Origin: Dermatemys mawii
Lineage: Eukaryota > Chordata > Testudines > Dermatemydidae
Direction of reading: 5' to 3'
NCBI GenBank assembly: GCA_007922305.1
Contig: ML677373.1
Location: 18,881,545 to 18,945,544 of the forward strand
DNA: 64,000 nt
In this document: piece by piece, positions 22,736 through 34,815 of the stretch
How positions within the stretch are numbered: the first letter of the stretch is position 1
Layout: each line of letters opens with the position of its first letter
The notes under the pieces: generated by a model
Seen by the model: the letters and a program-made list of their open reading frames with translations, nothing else
Told to the model about the DNA's origin: nothing
The model's database searches: none
Program-made: the position numbers and the translations under genes

Positions 22736-23400
22736 ATCATTGGGGCAGGAACCGTTCTTGCTCTGTAGTACTTAGCACAGGGATGGCACATCTGAATATG
22801 GAAATTGTATGGCAGGCGATGAATGCTCATGAAATTGCGGGTTGGGTGCAGGAGGGGGTGAGGGCTCTGAGGTGGAGCCAGAAAGGAGGAGGTCATTGTG
22901 CAGGAGGGGGATCTGGATTGGGGCAGGGGTTGGGGTGCAGGAGGGGGCCAGGGTGCAGGCTCCAGATGGAGCTTACCTCCAGCAGCTCCCAGAAGCAGCA
23001 ACATGTCTCCCCCTCCAGCTCCTACGCAGAGGCGTGGCTAGGCAGTTCTGCGCATTGCCCTGTCCACTGGTGCCACCCCTGCAGCTCCCATTGGCCAGGA
23101 ATTCCAGCCAGTGGGAGCTGCGCAGGCGGCGCTTGGGGCAGGGGCAGCGTGCAGAGCCCCTGACTGTCTGAAAGTGTGGGAGCTGGAGCGGGGGGCATGC
23201 TCCTGCTTCCGGGAGCCATGCAGAGTGAGGCAAGCCCCGGACCCCGCTGCCCAGTGAGAGCTCAAGGGCTGGAATAAAACATCTGAAGGGCCAGACGTGA
23301 TCTGGGCTGTAGTCGTCCCCACTCTCCCCGGCCTAGTACAATGGGGCTCTGGTCCATGTCTGGGGCTCCTGGATGCTATGGTAAGACAACTAAATAACAA
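22736..23400 (+). repeat. MIR-like SINE 3' part, split by a nested hAT element
   Basis: The left piece (22736-22778) ends gtagtacttagcac. The right piece resumes at 23332 with cctagtacaatggggctctg and ggggctcctggatgctatgg, the natural continuation of this SINE tail. The two pieces read as one SINE if 22779-23331 is removed. Confidence 0.6.
22779..23331 (+). mobile_element. hAT-type element nested in a SINE
   Basis: A G/C-rich element of about 553 bp beginning agggatggcacatctgaata. The early text tggaaattgtatggcagg is characteristic of a turtle hAT family as I know it. Flanks cttagcac (22771-22778) and cctagtac (23332-23339) match at 6 of 8, a worn target duplication. Open frames here are chance products of high G/C. 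Confidence 0.6.
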
Positions 23401-23576
23401 TATATTGTTCCTTTTTTGGAGAAATTGAAACGCACAGTGAGTAAATGCCAAACCTGAGACCAGACCCTCCGAAGACCCATTCTGCAACCCTTAGACTGCG
23501 CCTCCATGTTAAAGTGGATCAGTTCACTAGCTCTTCATGGTATTAGCCCTTTACTGTTCAGGAGGGAATTCTCTTA

Positions 23577-23800
23577 GGGCAAGTCTACACTGCAGTGCTA
23601 CATTGGTGCAGCTGCACCTGTATAGCATGTCTTGCGAAGACACACAATGTCAACAGGAGTGCGCTCTCCTGTCAGCATAATTATTCCACCTCCGTGGGAA
23701 GCGGAAGCAGGGCTGGTGTGGGCAGCAGAAACTTGCGATGCTCGGGGGTGGGGCACTTTTTCACACCCGTGAGGGATGTAAGTTAGATCGACTTAACTGG
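23577..23800 (+). repeat. Terminal-repeat element fragment (tctacact-type)
   Basis: Starts gggcaagtctacactgcagt and contains gtcaacaggagtgcgctctc, wording shared with 34555-34815 (gccgacaggagagaactctc). The right terminal repeat is not found. Confidence 0.5.
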
Positions 23801-26402
23801 TAAATAAACTTCTGGGAATTGTCACCCCAATGTTGCTTGGACTTTGTCAGCTGACGTGGCAGGGAATGCTGGGGAAAAGGTAGGGTATTTCAGAGGGACA
23901 GAGTGTGGAGGGAGTAGTTGTAAGTGTCACCTAGAGACAGGTATGTAAAATGGCCTTTGGGTCTGGGGCTAGGCCTTGGAACAGAAACTGTAGAGGAATC
24001 TGACTGAACGTTGTCATCTGGCTGTCTAAGGAGTCTTGTCAGAAGACGTTTCATGAGGAATTAAGTGTTGCAGCAGGCAGACCAAACTGTAGGAAAGAGC
24101 TTTCTAATGAGCGTGCTGAGACACCTGTGCATGTCCAATAGCAGCATGCATTCCAGCACACCAGGTGTCATGAGATTCTGCATCATGACCTGCAATTCCA
24201 AACTCTGCTCGATGGTTTCAGGATTGGATTTTGAAGATTATGACATCGATGGTGAAGAAGGTGATGTGCAGAGCTAGTGTCCATCAGCAGTGAAATCTAG
24301 TAAAGTAAGGTCCAGGAACATCAAAAATATTTCAGTATCCATCTGTGTCAAACAAGAGTTGCAATGCTGGAGTAAGAAAACAATAGCACTGAACTAAAGA
24401 CTTCTGTTATGGAAGCGCTGGTCAGTATTCCATCGTTAGAACTGAGTTTGCATTCAAACAAAAATGTCTGCTTAGCAGTGTGTAAGATCGAGCACCCAGA
24501 CTTAATGTAAAGCATTGAGGCAAGCTCAGAAATGTCAGTGTTAAACTTCCACAACAAAGCAGGAGTGTTAAACAAACCAGTTCATGTATTTCTGGGTCAG
24601 GATAGGAAACGTCTGGTGCTTACCAAGGGAGACGATTGAACTAAATGCTTGTTTATATGCTCTGAAGCATGAAAGTGAAATACTGACCTTCTGTCCCTAT
24701 TTTTACAGTATGGTGGACACAATCATCTGGTGAGTCTTTTCCACCACTAGCTCTTATGCTTCTGTTTTCTTGTGTGCACCTCTCTTCTTTTTGTTTTCTG
24801 GTGGCTGCTTGTGGTCCCTGTTTGGGGTTAGACATCTTTGGAGTGTTTGTGGTTTATCTTCGGTACATGCACACAGTTATTGAGACCTGCCATTAGCCTT
24901 GCTAATATGGTGCACTGAGGTTTGAATTGTTAATGTCAGTAAAGTGCTTTGGATTCACTGAATGAATGTGCAACATGGGGAAAATTTTGAAGATGCAAAA
25001 CGCTTCCCATATGTGTGGTATTGTAGGTTTTTAGCCTATGCATCACAACCAGCAGAGCACAGGGAAGAGAAAATATGCTGTAGATCACATTCACACCAGG
25101 TTTGCACTACCTTTTGTCAGCACAACCCCACGTCCACTGAAGTATATAGGAATAGGGAAGTATCCCTTTAATTAGTTTGCGAATTCTCTAGTGGTGCTCA
25201 CAGTGTTGTGTTCTAGAACTAGCCAGAAGCCAACCAGAGTAGCAGTGTGTTTACATAACGAGGCCTTGCCTGTTGTGTATGTTCAGCAAATGCAATTATT
25301 TGTACTCCATTGTGCACTTATTATGTTGTGTAAAGCGCAAAACACACAACAGGGTGGAAATTGTAGTGCCATATATGGGCTCAACCTCACTTTCTCTGAG
25401 TGATGGTAATTAGAGGCCAGTGCAGCCTCTAAAGTGGGGCCAACACCGGTTTAGATGGGAGCATAGCCAGAATGTACAAGTACTGCCCTGATTTAACACT
25501 TCACCCTCAGTGATTCTTCCTATGAATTCCCCAGTAGAAATTCCCTGGAGGGAAGCCCAAAGGACGGTAGCAAAGGGCACTACCATGTGCATTTTCCTGG
25601 GGAAAAAGCCCCTGAGTGCAAGGGACCTCTCTGATGCAGCAACTGTTATATGTTGCCTCCCTGCACCAGCTTTAGTGATTCTGGCCCTGTATGTGTCAAT
25701 GTAAAACAGCTTGCAGTGAGCCCTTGATAACCAGTTCCCTCTAGCATTATCTCCAAGAGCATTTGCTTTTCCTGGAAAGGACCTTTGGAATCTCCCCAGA
25801 GACCCTACTTGCAAGTGGCTAAAAATCCTTGGATTTCAACTTTGAAGGAGAATAACATTCAAGGGGACAAGAAAGTCCTGAGACCAACACAACAGCTCTG
25901 TTGCAACACCCATCAAAGAGGAGTCCTACACTGAGCAGCTTCAAATGCCAAAGAAGTCTGTCAGGAGACCAAAACAGGCTGCTACAGAAATATCAGGCAT
26001 AGTTTGGCAAACGGAATCCTTTCCAGTACAGTGTGAGTCAGTCAGAGGGAGGGCGATTACCAGCTCCTAAGGCAATCTCACGATGACTTTTTTTGGAGAT
26101 TTGATTTGAATCTGACACCCCACCCCAAGGAAAATTTCACGTTGACTAAGAGAACTGATTTGATAGCCCTGGAGACAGAAGCCCTGTGGTACAGCCTGGT
26201 GCGCGATACAGCCAAAACAAGGTGCCTCACATCTCTAGCCAAGTGGGGGAAGGTGGGGATTCATTCTGCATGACCCATTACATCCTTGGCCTCTGTGCTG
26301 GGACTGCAAAGATGGGGGTCAGTTAGGGTCTGATCTCCAGCAGCTCCTAATTAAGTCAGTGGGAGCTGCAGTTTTTCAACACCTCTGAAAATGCGGGCCT
26401 AG

Positions 26403-26525
26403 TAGGGTGACCAGACAGCAAGTGTGAAAAATGGAGACGGGGGTGGGGGGTAATAGGAGCCTATATAAGAAAAAGACACAAAAATCGGGACTGTCCCTAT
26501 AAAATTGGGACATCTGGTCACCCTA
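26403..26525 (-). mobile_element. hAT-type miniature element, copy 2
   Basis: A 123-bp element with 13-bp perfect terminal inverted repeats (tagggtgaccaga / tctggtcaccctA). It is flanked by exact 8-bp duplications gggcctag (26395-26402, 26526-26533). It is opposite in orientation to copies 1, 3 and 4. Confidence 0.88.
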
Positions 26526-26544
26526 GGGCCTAGATGTCTCCTAG

Positions 26545-26745
26545 GAAGGGGTGGGAGATCTGGTTTCTTCTGTTGCTGGCTCTGTCTCAGACTCACGCTG
26601 TGGCTTTGGGCCAGTAACTTAGTTTCTCTGCTTCCCCATCTGTGGAATGGGGATAATAGACTTCCTTATCTCACTGAATGAATTCATGCTTGCAAAGCAC
26701 ACTAGGATCTTTGGGACAAAAGGCGCTGTAGATGAGCAAACTGCT
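26545..26745 (+). repeat. MIR-like SINE
   Basis: Forward MIR-type text: ctttgggccagtaacttagt, ttccccatctgtggaatggg, gataatagacttcc, followed by a 3' part with ttgggacaaaaggcgctgta. Confidence 0.6.
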
Positions 26746-27466
26746 AACAGGTATTGGCACTGTACAGCAAGACCCCATTAACTATCAAAGTGTCTGTATC
26801 AAAGGTAATGAAGCGGTCAGTTTCCCAAGAGCCGGGGAAGCCTTTATTATTCCCATTGTGGACCTTGCCAGGGATGGCCATGCGTGCACAATAAATTGCC
26901 TCCTAGCTGAAGAAATTTATGTTTCAAATGGCTAAACAACACTCTATCTTTTGAGGCATAAAAATGGAGTAATGTGTCACACCCGGAGAGAAACCTTACA
27001 GCCGCTTACGTTTCTGTTTTCTTAACTGCAGCCATGAGTTTTCATGAAAGCAGAAAAAGCCCAAAGGGAGCAGATTCTAAAACAGAAAAAAGAATGCACT
27101 GAAAATGTAATGTCTTTTCTTTTGAAGTAGTCTCCTGTTAAATTTCACTAGACATCAGTCAATTTTATGAGTTGCATTTTTATTTTACTTTCTAGACGCT
27201 GGAAACTCCACAGGTCCTTCGCAAGTCAAGCGTACAAAAGTTAACATGTGTGTGTGAGTGCGGGCACAGCCAGTGCACTCAAAACAAGCTTTCAGTTGCT
27301 GAGGAAGCAACCACTAGTGATCCTGCTTTAGTCCAGTTGCAACCTGCCGGGACAGCAATGTTGCTAACTCCTTAATTATTTCTTCCAGCTGTAGTTGGCA
27401 TTTGCTCCTTCTGCCGAGGATCAAGCTGCCTGCTCTCATTCAGCTGTTGGTGCCTAGATCAGTTTG

Positions 27467-27591
27467 TAGAGTGACCAGATGTCCTGATGTTATAGGGACA
27501 ATACCAATTTTGGGGTCTTTTTCTTATATAGGCTCCTATTACCCCTTCACCCCTTGTCCCAATTTTTCACATTTGCTGTCTGATCACCCTA
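27467..27591 (+). mobile_element. hAT-type miniature element, copy 3
   Basis: A 125-bp element, tagagtgaccaga to tctgatcaccctA. It is flanked by exact 8-bp duplications tcagtttg (27459-27466, 27592-27599). It is non-coding. Confidence 0.88.
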
Positions 27592-28040
27592 TCAGTTTGA
27601 GAGGGCTCCTCTAAACAACACAGGGAACACCTCATTCAGAAAAAAAAGGCAACTCCACTCCTGAGGCAGAGGGCTTATGCAAGGCTGAGAGCACTTGCAT
27701 TTTAGCTCAAATTCACTCCACCAATCAAGAAGGTTTTAAAGAACTCCTGTGGTCACAAAGATCTCCAACCCTCTACACCTGTGCAGATTGTCAGGCCTGG
27801 GAGGTGGGCCCTTTAAAAGGAAGCATGCTAGCTATTGGGGGTGGTGCTCAGGATAAGAGCTGTAATCCAGAGGAGTGAGTGATCAGTGAGGAACAATTTG
27901 GGAGTATGGTCAGCCTGAGCCCTCTGAGGAAAGAAGAGGGGTGGGTTTTATTGAAATACCCAGCACTAATTCTTGCCTTGACCCCTAAGGTAGCAGCTGA
28001 AACTTTCTGCACAGGCTAAAAGCCTGTGTCCCTTCTTTTG

Positions 28041-28177
28041 TAGGGTGACCAGATGTCCCAATTTTATAGGGACAATCCTGATTTTTTTGGGTCTTTTTCT
28101 TATGTAAGCTCCTATTGTGCCCCCCACCCTGCCAAATGTCTGTCCTGATTTTTCACATTTGCTGTGTGGTCACCCTA
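28041..28177 (+). mobile_element. hAT-type miniature element, copy 4
   Basis: A 137-bp element, tagggtgaccaga to gtgtggtcaccctA, the same family and orientation as 27467-27591, about 450 bp away. The flanks ttcttttg and attgaatg do not form a clear duplication. Confidence 0.8.
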
Positions 28178-29539
28178 ATTGAATGTCACTGAGACTGGAG
28201 CTCCTAAATCCCTGAGGCACTTTGAAAATTCTTCCCCTTAGATTTTAAATTTACCTAGGGGTAACAGGCTTGATGGCCTAAATTGTCTGGTGGGTTTTTA
28301 AATTGAGTATTTTCTATCACACCTGTTAGACTCACCGTGAGTTTTCCTTTCATTCCAATTCATCCCCAGGTGTGCACTGTGTGAGCATCTGATGAATGCA
28401 GAGACAAAACTGATTTCCGGAAGAGCAGTTAACAAAAGGAAAACGTTGGCACAGCCTCCAGAAAGCTTTAGCATACAAACTATCATTAAGTGGTTCTAAC
28501 GATCTCCTGTTGGCAAGTACCCACACTTAAAAATCAATAACACATGAAATATAAACATACTATTAATGAGGCCCTGCTGGGAAGCACAAGGGGGTTTAAT
28601 TAGTTGCACTTTAGCAGCTGTGTCTGTGAGCCACACAATTATGTCTTTTTCCTTGAGAAAATGCTAAATGAGAGATCTCAGGACCAAAAGCTGCATTCTT
28701 TTCTGCCTGGAAAATTCATTGTCTAGCCTTGTTCCCCTCTGACATTTACAGTTGTGGTTTTTCCAGATGATAAAGGCCCTGATTCAGTATGTGCATAATA
28801 GAAATGGGGACACAGAGCCAGATCCTACAACTCTCTTCTCTCATGAGTCATCTTTACTCATGCAAGCAATCCAAATGATTTTAATAAGGACTAATCAGTG
28901 AATAAGAACTTCTCCCTTAGGAAGGGGTTTGCAGGCCAGTCCCCTTATCTCTAGACATGAACTGCTAGCTAAGTGTTCCATGATTTAAAGACACAAAGCA
29001 TTTCAATCAGGGAAATCATTCTGCTGCCCTAAAGTCTGCAGTAAGGAAGTTTCCGGGTCTAATCCTTCACGTTGATGATGTTCTTCACTGCCATAGAGTG
29101 AAAATCATACTGAGTGTGCTTGGGGATGTGAAAGAGAATAACTAATGCTACTCTCTGCAAGGAAGGCCCCCTAGAGTGTGTTGGATCCAGGACACCTGTG
29201 TGACTTTCTCTCTAGTTTTCCCCTGTGTGTTTAAACTGCTTTAGCTTAAAATCAGAGATGGGATTGAGCTGCAATGTTTGGACCTGAAGCTTCCCAAATT
29301 TCAAGGGTGTTTGGAGGAGATAATCTGGTCTTGTCTCCTATCCATTCAAACTGTGTTTCCAGCAAATGAACCATACACTGATTCTAGCTAAAATGGCTTC
29401 TCCTGAGCTGTATTCAGCCCCGGACTCTGAGGTATCCTATTGCCACACCTGAGACAGGTGGACATTTTTGCCTTCGAGGTTGGCCCTGTGAGGTGGAACG
29501 TTGTATTGTAGATGTCCAAAAAACCTCCCATATTCTAGG

Positions 29540-29612
29540 CATGAAATCCTAACTTCATTGAAGTCAATGACAAACTGCCATTGACTTGAATGGGGCCAGG
29601 ATTTTACCCTAC
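29540..29612. repeat. Short palindromic dispersed repeat
   Basis: Imperfect palindrome with arms tgaaatcctaacttcattga / gaatggggccaggatttta around attgaagtcaatgacaaact. A related piece is seen at 37383-37445. Confidence 0.45.
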
Positions 29613-30304
29613 TGTTTTATCATAGAAACATAATGTCCATAACAAACCAATGAACATAACTGCTTCACACTGGTTTTGAAATAACCAGACTGTTTTTCTG
29701 CATTCCCCCCAATCCCGACCTCTTCAAAAGACAGCAATTCAATCTCTTCTGGAGGAGCTACGGCCCCATCTCTGGCTAGTCACTGCTGACTGGTTGTGGG
29801 TTCAAGCTGTTAAAAGAACCTTTCCCAGCACATATAGGTGACCCTCTACATTTGGTTGGGCAAGGGAACTGCTGCATCAGATGTTGAAGAATGCACTTCA
29901 ATCTCTTATAAAGGGTAAGGCTTTTTTAGTTCCTATTATGCCAATTTATTTCCTTATTCCCAAAAAGATGGCATATCCTTTCACCTGACATTCTTCTCAC
30001 TTTCCAAATGGACCACAAAGCTTCTCTGTCCACTCCCGCAAATCATCTTCCCTTCCAAGACTTGTATCACTTATTTCTGTGTGCTATGGGGCAGTCGGCT
30101 TGCATAACTCAGGCTTATGCCTCTATTCCCCAGCTTGCCCTGCAATGTGGGAACATCCCTGCTGAACTATTTCATTCTTAGCCAGAATTAAGGGCAGAGT
30201 CAGTCTTGCACTGAGAATGAGCTTTGACTGGCTTACCCCTGGGAATGGAGGCATTTGAAAAGATTAATCCTTTGTTTGTCTACCTTCAGATGTGTCCACT
30301 GATC

Positions 30305-30319
30305 ATGTATGTATGTATG

Positions 30320-30352
<33 letters not shown>
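30305..30352 (+). repeat. Compound microsatellite (ATGT)n(AT)n(AC)n
   Basis: Uninterrupted run of tetra- then dinucleotide units, readable directly. Confidence 0.95.
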
Positions 30353-30353
<1 letters not shown>

Positions 30354-32210
30354 TTATCTTTAGGGAGTGGGGAGAATTGGGAAATGTAAAGGTGAAGTTA
30401 GAAGCACCTTTTGAAGAAGAAATATTGCCTGTGATCACTGAATGGTTCAGAATGTTTTAGGGTGAATAGCAGGGCTGCAGAACTCATGACCGTTCTTTAG
30501 TGCATTTCTCACAGCTGGGGATTTTATATTCATGACCACAGCAAATTTCTAGAGTTTTGAAATGCGAGTAGACAAGAGGGTCTTTCTTCAGAGGAAAACT
30601 TACAAGACTGTAGAAAGGAGAATGCACAGAAGAGTTTGCATTAGACGCTGGTGGGGATGGGAAGGGATTGTAAGAGTATGATTTGACTTTTTTTGTGAAT
30701 CTGTGGGTCCTCAACACCTCTGGAAGTCCCAGGTTGGGGCCCCAAAAACAGAGGCACACAAAATTAGCCAATACTTCCATAAATATGGCTGCATGTCACT
30801 ATGTCTACAGGGAGTCTCAGTGAAAGTGTTACTGAGTTTGCTTTTACTTGTGAATGTATATGTTGCAGTCGCAGGACTCATGGGCAAACCTCAGGAGGGT
30901 TTGGGTTGGGGTTGGAAAAGCTTCTGGAAATTATGTAGCTTTTCTCAATGTTACCCAACCACTTAGAAAGAAATCTTGTATGTGAGCATAGAGTTTATCC
31001 TGCAATGATTCGGACTTCTGGTTTGAGAGATACCATGAGAATATTTTATTTTTGCAGTATGTTGTCTTGGAGTAACCTTCCCAGCTTCAACTTGAGTGTT
31101 AAGAGATGTGTGAAATCAACCTCAAAAATAAATTCAACCGAATTTCATCATCCCACCTTCTTTCCTCCACCCCCTCTCACCCTCCCTAAAAAATTTCCTA
31201 GTTCAAGTTCATTTATAATTCCGGACAAAAGATTTTTTATTTTTTTTTTTGGCCAGAGCAATATCATCGATCCTAATTGCAGGTTGTTAAAAAATTCACT
31301 TAAAGTTTTGTCTCAAACAGTATAATCAATTTTTTATGTGTAGGGCTATGCGAAGCCTTGTTTCAATTTCTACATTCTGACAAGTTGAGCATCTGATTAG
31401 ATCTGATTGGCCAATGGGACTGGAACTGATGAGGTCAGAGTCCCCTGTCACTACCCAGTGAAACAGTCTGCTGGGTTAGAATCTTTCCACTTAAAGGGAT
31501 ACTGACAAGATTAAAAATGTATACCCATTTTACCAGAAAAGCCACTTTAGAAGTATTCAGCCAAAAGAATTTGTAAATTAAAACCTATATACCTTCTCCA
31601 CACATTTAAAACATTTTATTTTAAAATAATAGCAAGTACAGTATATGTATTTGTGATTATATGCACAGAACTGATGCACACTGGAAATAATACTTTTAGA
31701 ACTGCAGACAGAAATATAACCTCAAGGGACATGATAGATTAGCCCTTGTGGATATGTGACCTATACAGAAAGAACAGAAAAATAAATGCTAAAATGTTCT
31801 ATTACTAAAAATAAACAGCACGTGAAGTGACTGCTATTTTCATCCTTATTCTGTTTGGAATGAGAAATAGGAAGAGATGGTCAAATAACTCCATGTAGCT
31901 TTTTTTGTCTGTTAACACTGAATGCTGTGTTTTCTGACTAGGATTATTTCAGACAACCTGATTATTATTATTAATACTGCAGTAGCATCTAAAAACCCTA
32001 GAGATGAGAGCACCCTTGTGTTCAGTACTGTCCACACATAAAACAAAAGAGATTCTGTCACCCTCAGTGTTGTGTTTTACTTTTATCCTAGAGTAGTCAA
32101 ATTGATTTCAGAGGAACTACTCATGGAGTAAGAGACTACTCAACAGCACGCTGGTGGAAAAATTTTAAATGAAACATTGTCTAGTTGGGAAACTGGGTTT
32201 TGTCAAAATC

Positions 32211-32785
32211 ATAAGAACATAAAAATGGCCATAGTGGGTCAGAACAATGGTTTATCTAGTCCAACAGCCTGTCTTCCGACCCAGGTGCTTCAAAGTGAAT
32301 GAACAGAACAGGGCAATTATTGAGTCATCCAGCCCCTGGCATCCATTCCTGCATCTCTAGTCAGAGGCTTAGGGACACCCAGAGCGTGGAGTTATATCCT
32401 TGATTATCTTGGCTAATAGCCATTGATGGACCCATCCTCCATGAACATATCCTATTATTTTGTGAGCCCAGTTATAGTTTTGGCCTTCACAACATCTCTG
32501 CTGGCAACAAGTTCCACAGGTTCGCTGTGCGTTGTGTGAAGAAATACTTCCTTATGTTTGTTTTAAACCTGCTGCTTATTAATTTCATCAAGTGACCCTT
32601 ATGTTTCTCGTGTTACATGAAGGGGTAAATAATACTTCTTTATTCACTTTCCGCACTCCACTCATGATTGTATAGAGCTCTGCCATATCCCTGCCCCCTT
32701 TAGTCATCTCTTTTCTGAGATGACCAGTCCCAGTCTTTTCAACCTCTCCTTACATGGAAGCTGTTCCAAACCCTTAATCAAAATT
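32211..32785 (-). mobile_element. CR1 LINE 3' fragment (575 bp)
   Basis: The longest CR1 remnant here. On the plus strand it starts ataagaacataaaaatggcc and runs through cttggctaatagccattgat, gttccacaggttcgctgtgc, gaagaaatacttccttatg and ttaatttcatcaagtgaccc, which is the reverse of the CR1 end of the reverse-transcriptase region and 3' tail. Stops interrupt all frames. Confidence 0.8.
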
Positions 32786-32826
32786 TTTCTCAGGAAAAAA
32801 TGGACTTTGGCAGAGTTTTTCATGGT

Positions 32827-32837
32827 GGGGGGGGGGG
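32827..32837 (+). repeat. Poly-G homopolymer (11 G)
   Basis: Eleven consecutive G residues just after the CR1 fragment. This is a likely sequencing-length-uncertain site. Confidence 0.95.
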
Positions 32838-34554
32838 AGGGAATCAAAATGAAATGAAATTTTTATTTCAGTTTGACCCAAGGAGAAACAATATATCTCC
32901 ACATCTGCCTGATACACCCTAGTGACTCATGGGTGTTGGAGTCCCAGGTTGTTCATGCCCCTATTCTGCCATATGGGCCTTGCTCTCTTTCCAGACTTTA
33001 TATCCCACCAAAGTGTCTCCCTGTTGAAATTCCATTTCCCAAACAACTCTACTCAGTGTGAATATAGGTTGCAGATTATGACCTAAAAAACGGCAGGGCT
33101 CAATGCCCCTTTGCTTAGAGAACAGAGATTTAAATAATGCCAGAAATGGGCACAACAGCTTAGGTTCAAAGGGAAAATGATCTGTATAAATACAAAAGCT
33201 AGGGCAGCTGTGTTGCTAAGTGCCCCCTGAAGCTGAGAGGTTCTGTGGACCCAGTGTAGATGTACTGTACAAACATACATGTGTGATTCTGCAGGTTTGA
33301 CTCACACTTTAGAAAAAGGCTCATACTTCAACCCAAATCAGGTTTTGTTTTCAAACAGTCGCTGAAAGAAGGTGATTTTAAAAAAAACCCCAAACTACCT
33401 TCACACTATGAGCTTTCTTTTCAATGGCCATGAGTTTAGAAAGACAACCTACATCTAACTCTTGATTTGAAAGAGAATAATTGTTTTAAACTACAGCAAA
33501 CACAAATGAGGACTGATTTCTAACTCTTACTTTATTTAACACAATAGGAAACAATTCTGAGGAATTGCACTTGGAAATACATTGACTATAATAGGTGTAA
33601 ATTAATAAGCACTTAGTATGACACAGTGAGACAGAATGCATTTCTTTAATGTGATTTTCTACCTCTATCATAGCTAATAAAATGATTTTAATTATTAAGA
33701 AATCTCAAAAAGGTAGGAAATTTATTGGTTGAAAGCATAAAGATTTATGTAAAAAATTCTCTTCAAGATGCTTAATAACGCCACGTACTCCCACCAATAT
33801 TCCTCTTCCTCGAAAAGTTCTGTTCTGGAAAGTAGATAAGAATTTTCCCTCTTGTTCAAATCAGCATTTAACAAATTAAAAAAAGCTATTAATATCTCCC
33901 CTTAATGCCTTGCCATAGAACAAAGCACAGCTGTGTATACGCTTAGAATTCTCTACATTCTATTCTTTCCAGCTCTCAGGGTGAAATCCATTCCAGCGCG
34001 GAGGACCTAAAACAAAAATTCGAGCAGAGTTTTAGAGCCACATAAACTCTTAAAGAGGAATTAATGCACCGATCCGCTTTAATTGGATTACTTGCAAAAT
34101 TAAATGCTCGATTTGAGACCTAAATGGGATTTAAAGAGGACAGGGAGAGTATTCTTTACAAATTAGGATTGTACCTGATTTTCTTTCTTCGTGATGGTGT
34201 GACAAAGCCTGAGCTGTTTGTGGATTTTGTTGCTGGTTTTTTATTTTTTATTGTTGTATGGAATGCCAAGGCAGCTCCTCCTGGAGTTTTGCAGGACTCC
34301 GCTCAAGTTTACCGGGAACTCGTGCGCCCTGTTTGAAAGGTTGAGGGATGTTCAACCTTTAACAAATACATCCTTTACATAAAATATCACTTAGTCATCG
34401 ATGTTCAGTAGGGGTTAACAAACGAAGCATTTTAAACAAGCTGGCTGAGGACTCCAACCCTCAGTTGTTTAACTTTTCCAGTCTTGGCTCTTGTGATGTT
34501 GTTTCACTAGTCCACCATTCACCATAGAGTTTTCAGGGCAGACAAGACTTATGG

Positions 34555-34815
34555 GCAACTCTACACTTAAAATGCTTGCATTGATGAAGCTGCACCAATG
34601 CAGCGTTTTAATGAAGATGTTGTGTGCCGACAGGAGAGAACTCTCCTGTCAGAGGAGTTAATCCACCACCCTGAGAAGCGGTAGCTATGTTGGTGGGAGA
34701 AGCTCTCCTGCCAATGTAGCGCTGTCTACACGGGGAGTTAGATCAGTATAACTATGTTGCTCGGGGTGTGGATTTTTTCCATAGTTATATCAATATTGTT
34801 CTGTAGAATAGACCA
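34555..34815 (+). repeat. Terminal-repeat element (tctacact-type)
   Basis: Starts gggcaactctacacttaaaa and ends gaatagaccagaccta. It contains agagaactctcctgtcagag and gtagcgctgtctacacgggg, shared with 23577-23800. It is non-coding and eroded. Confidence 0.5.
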
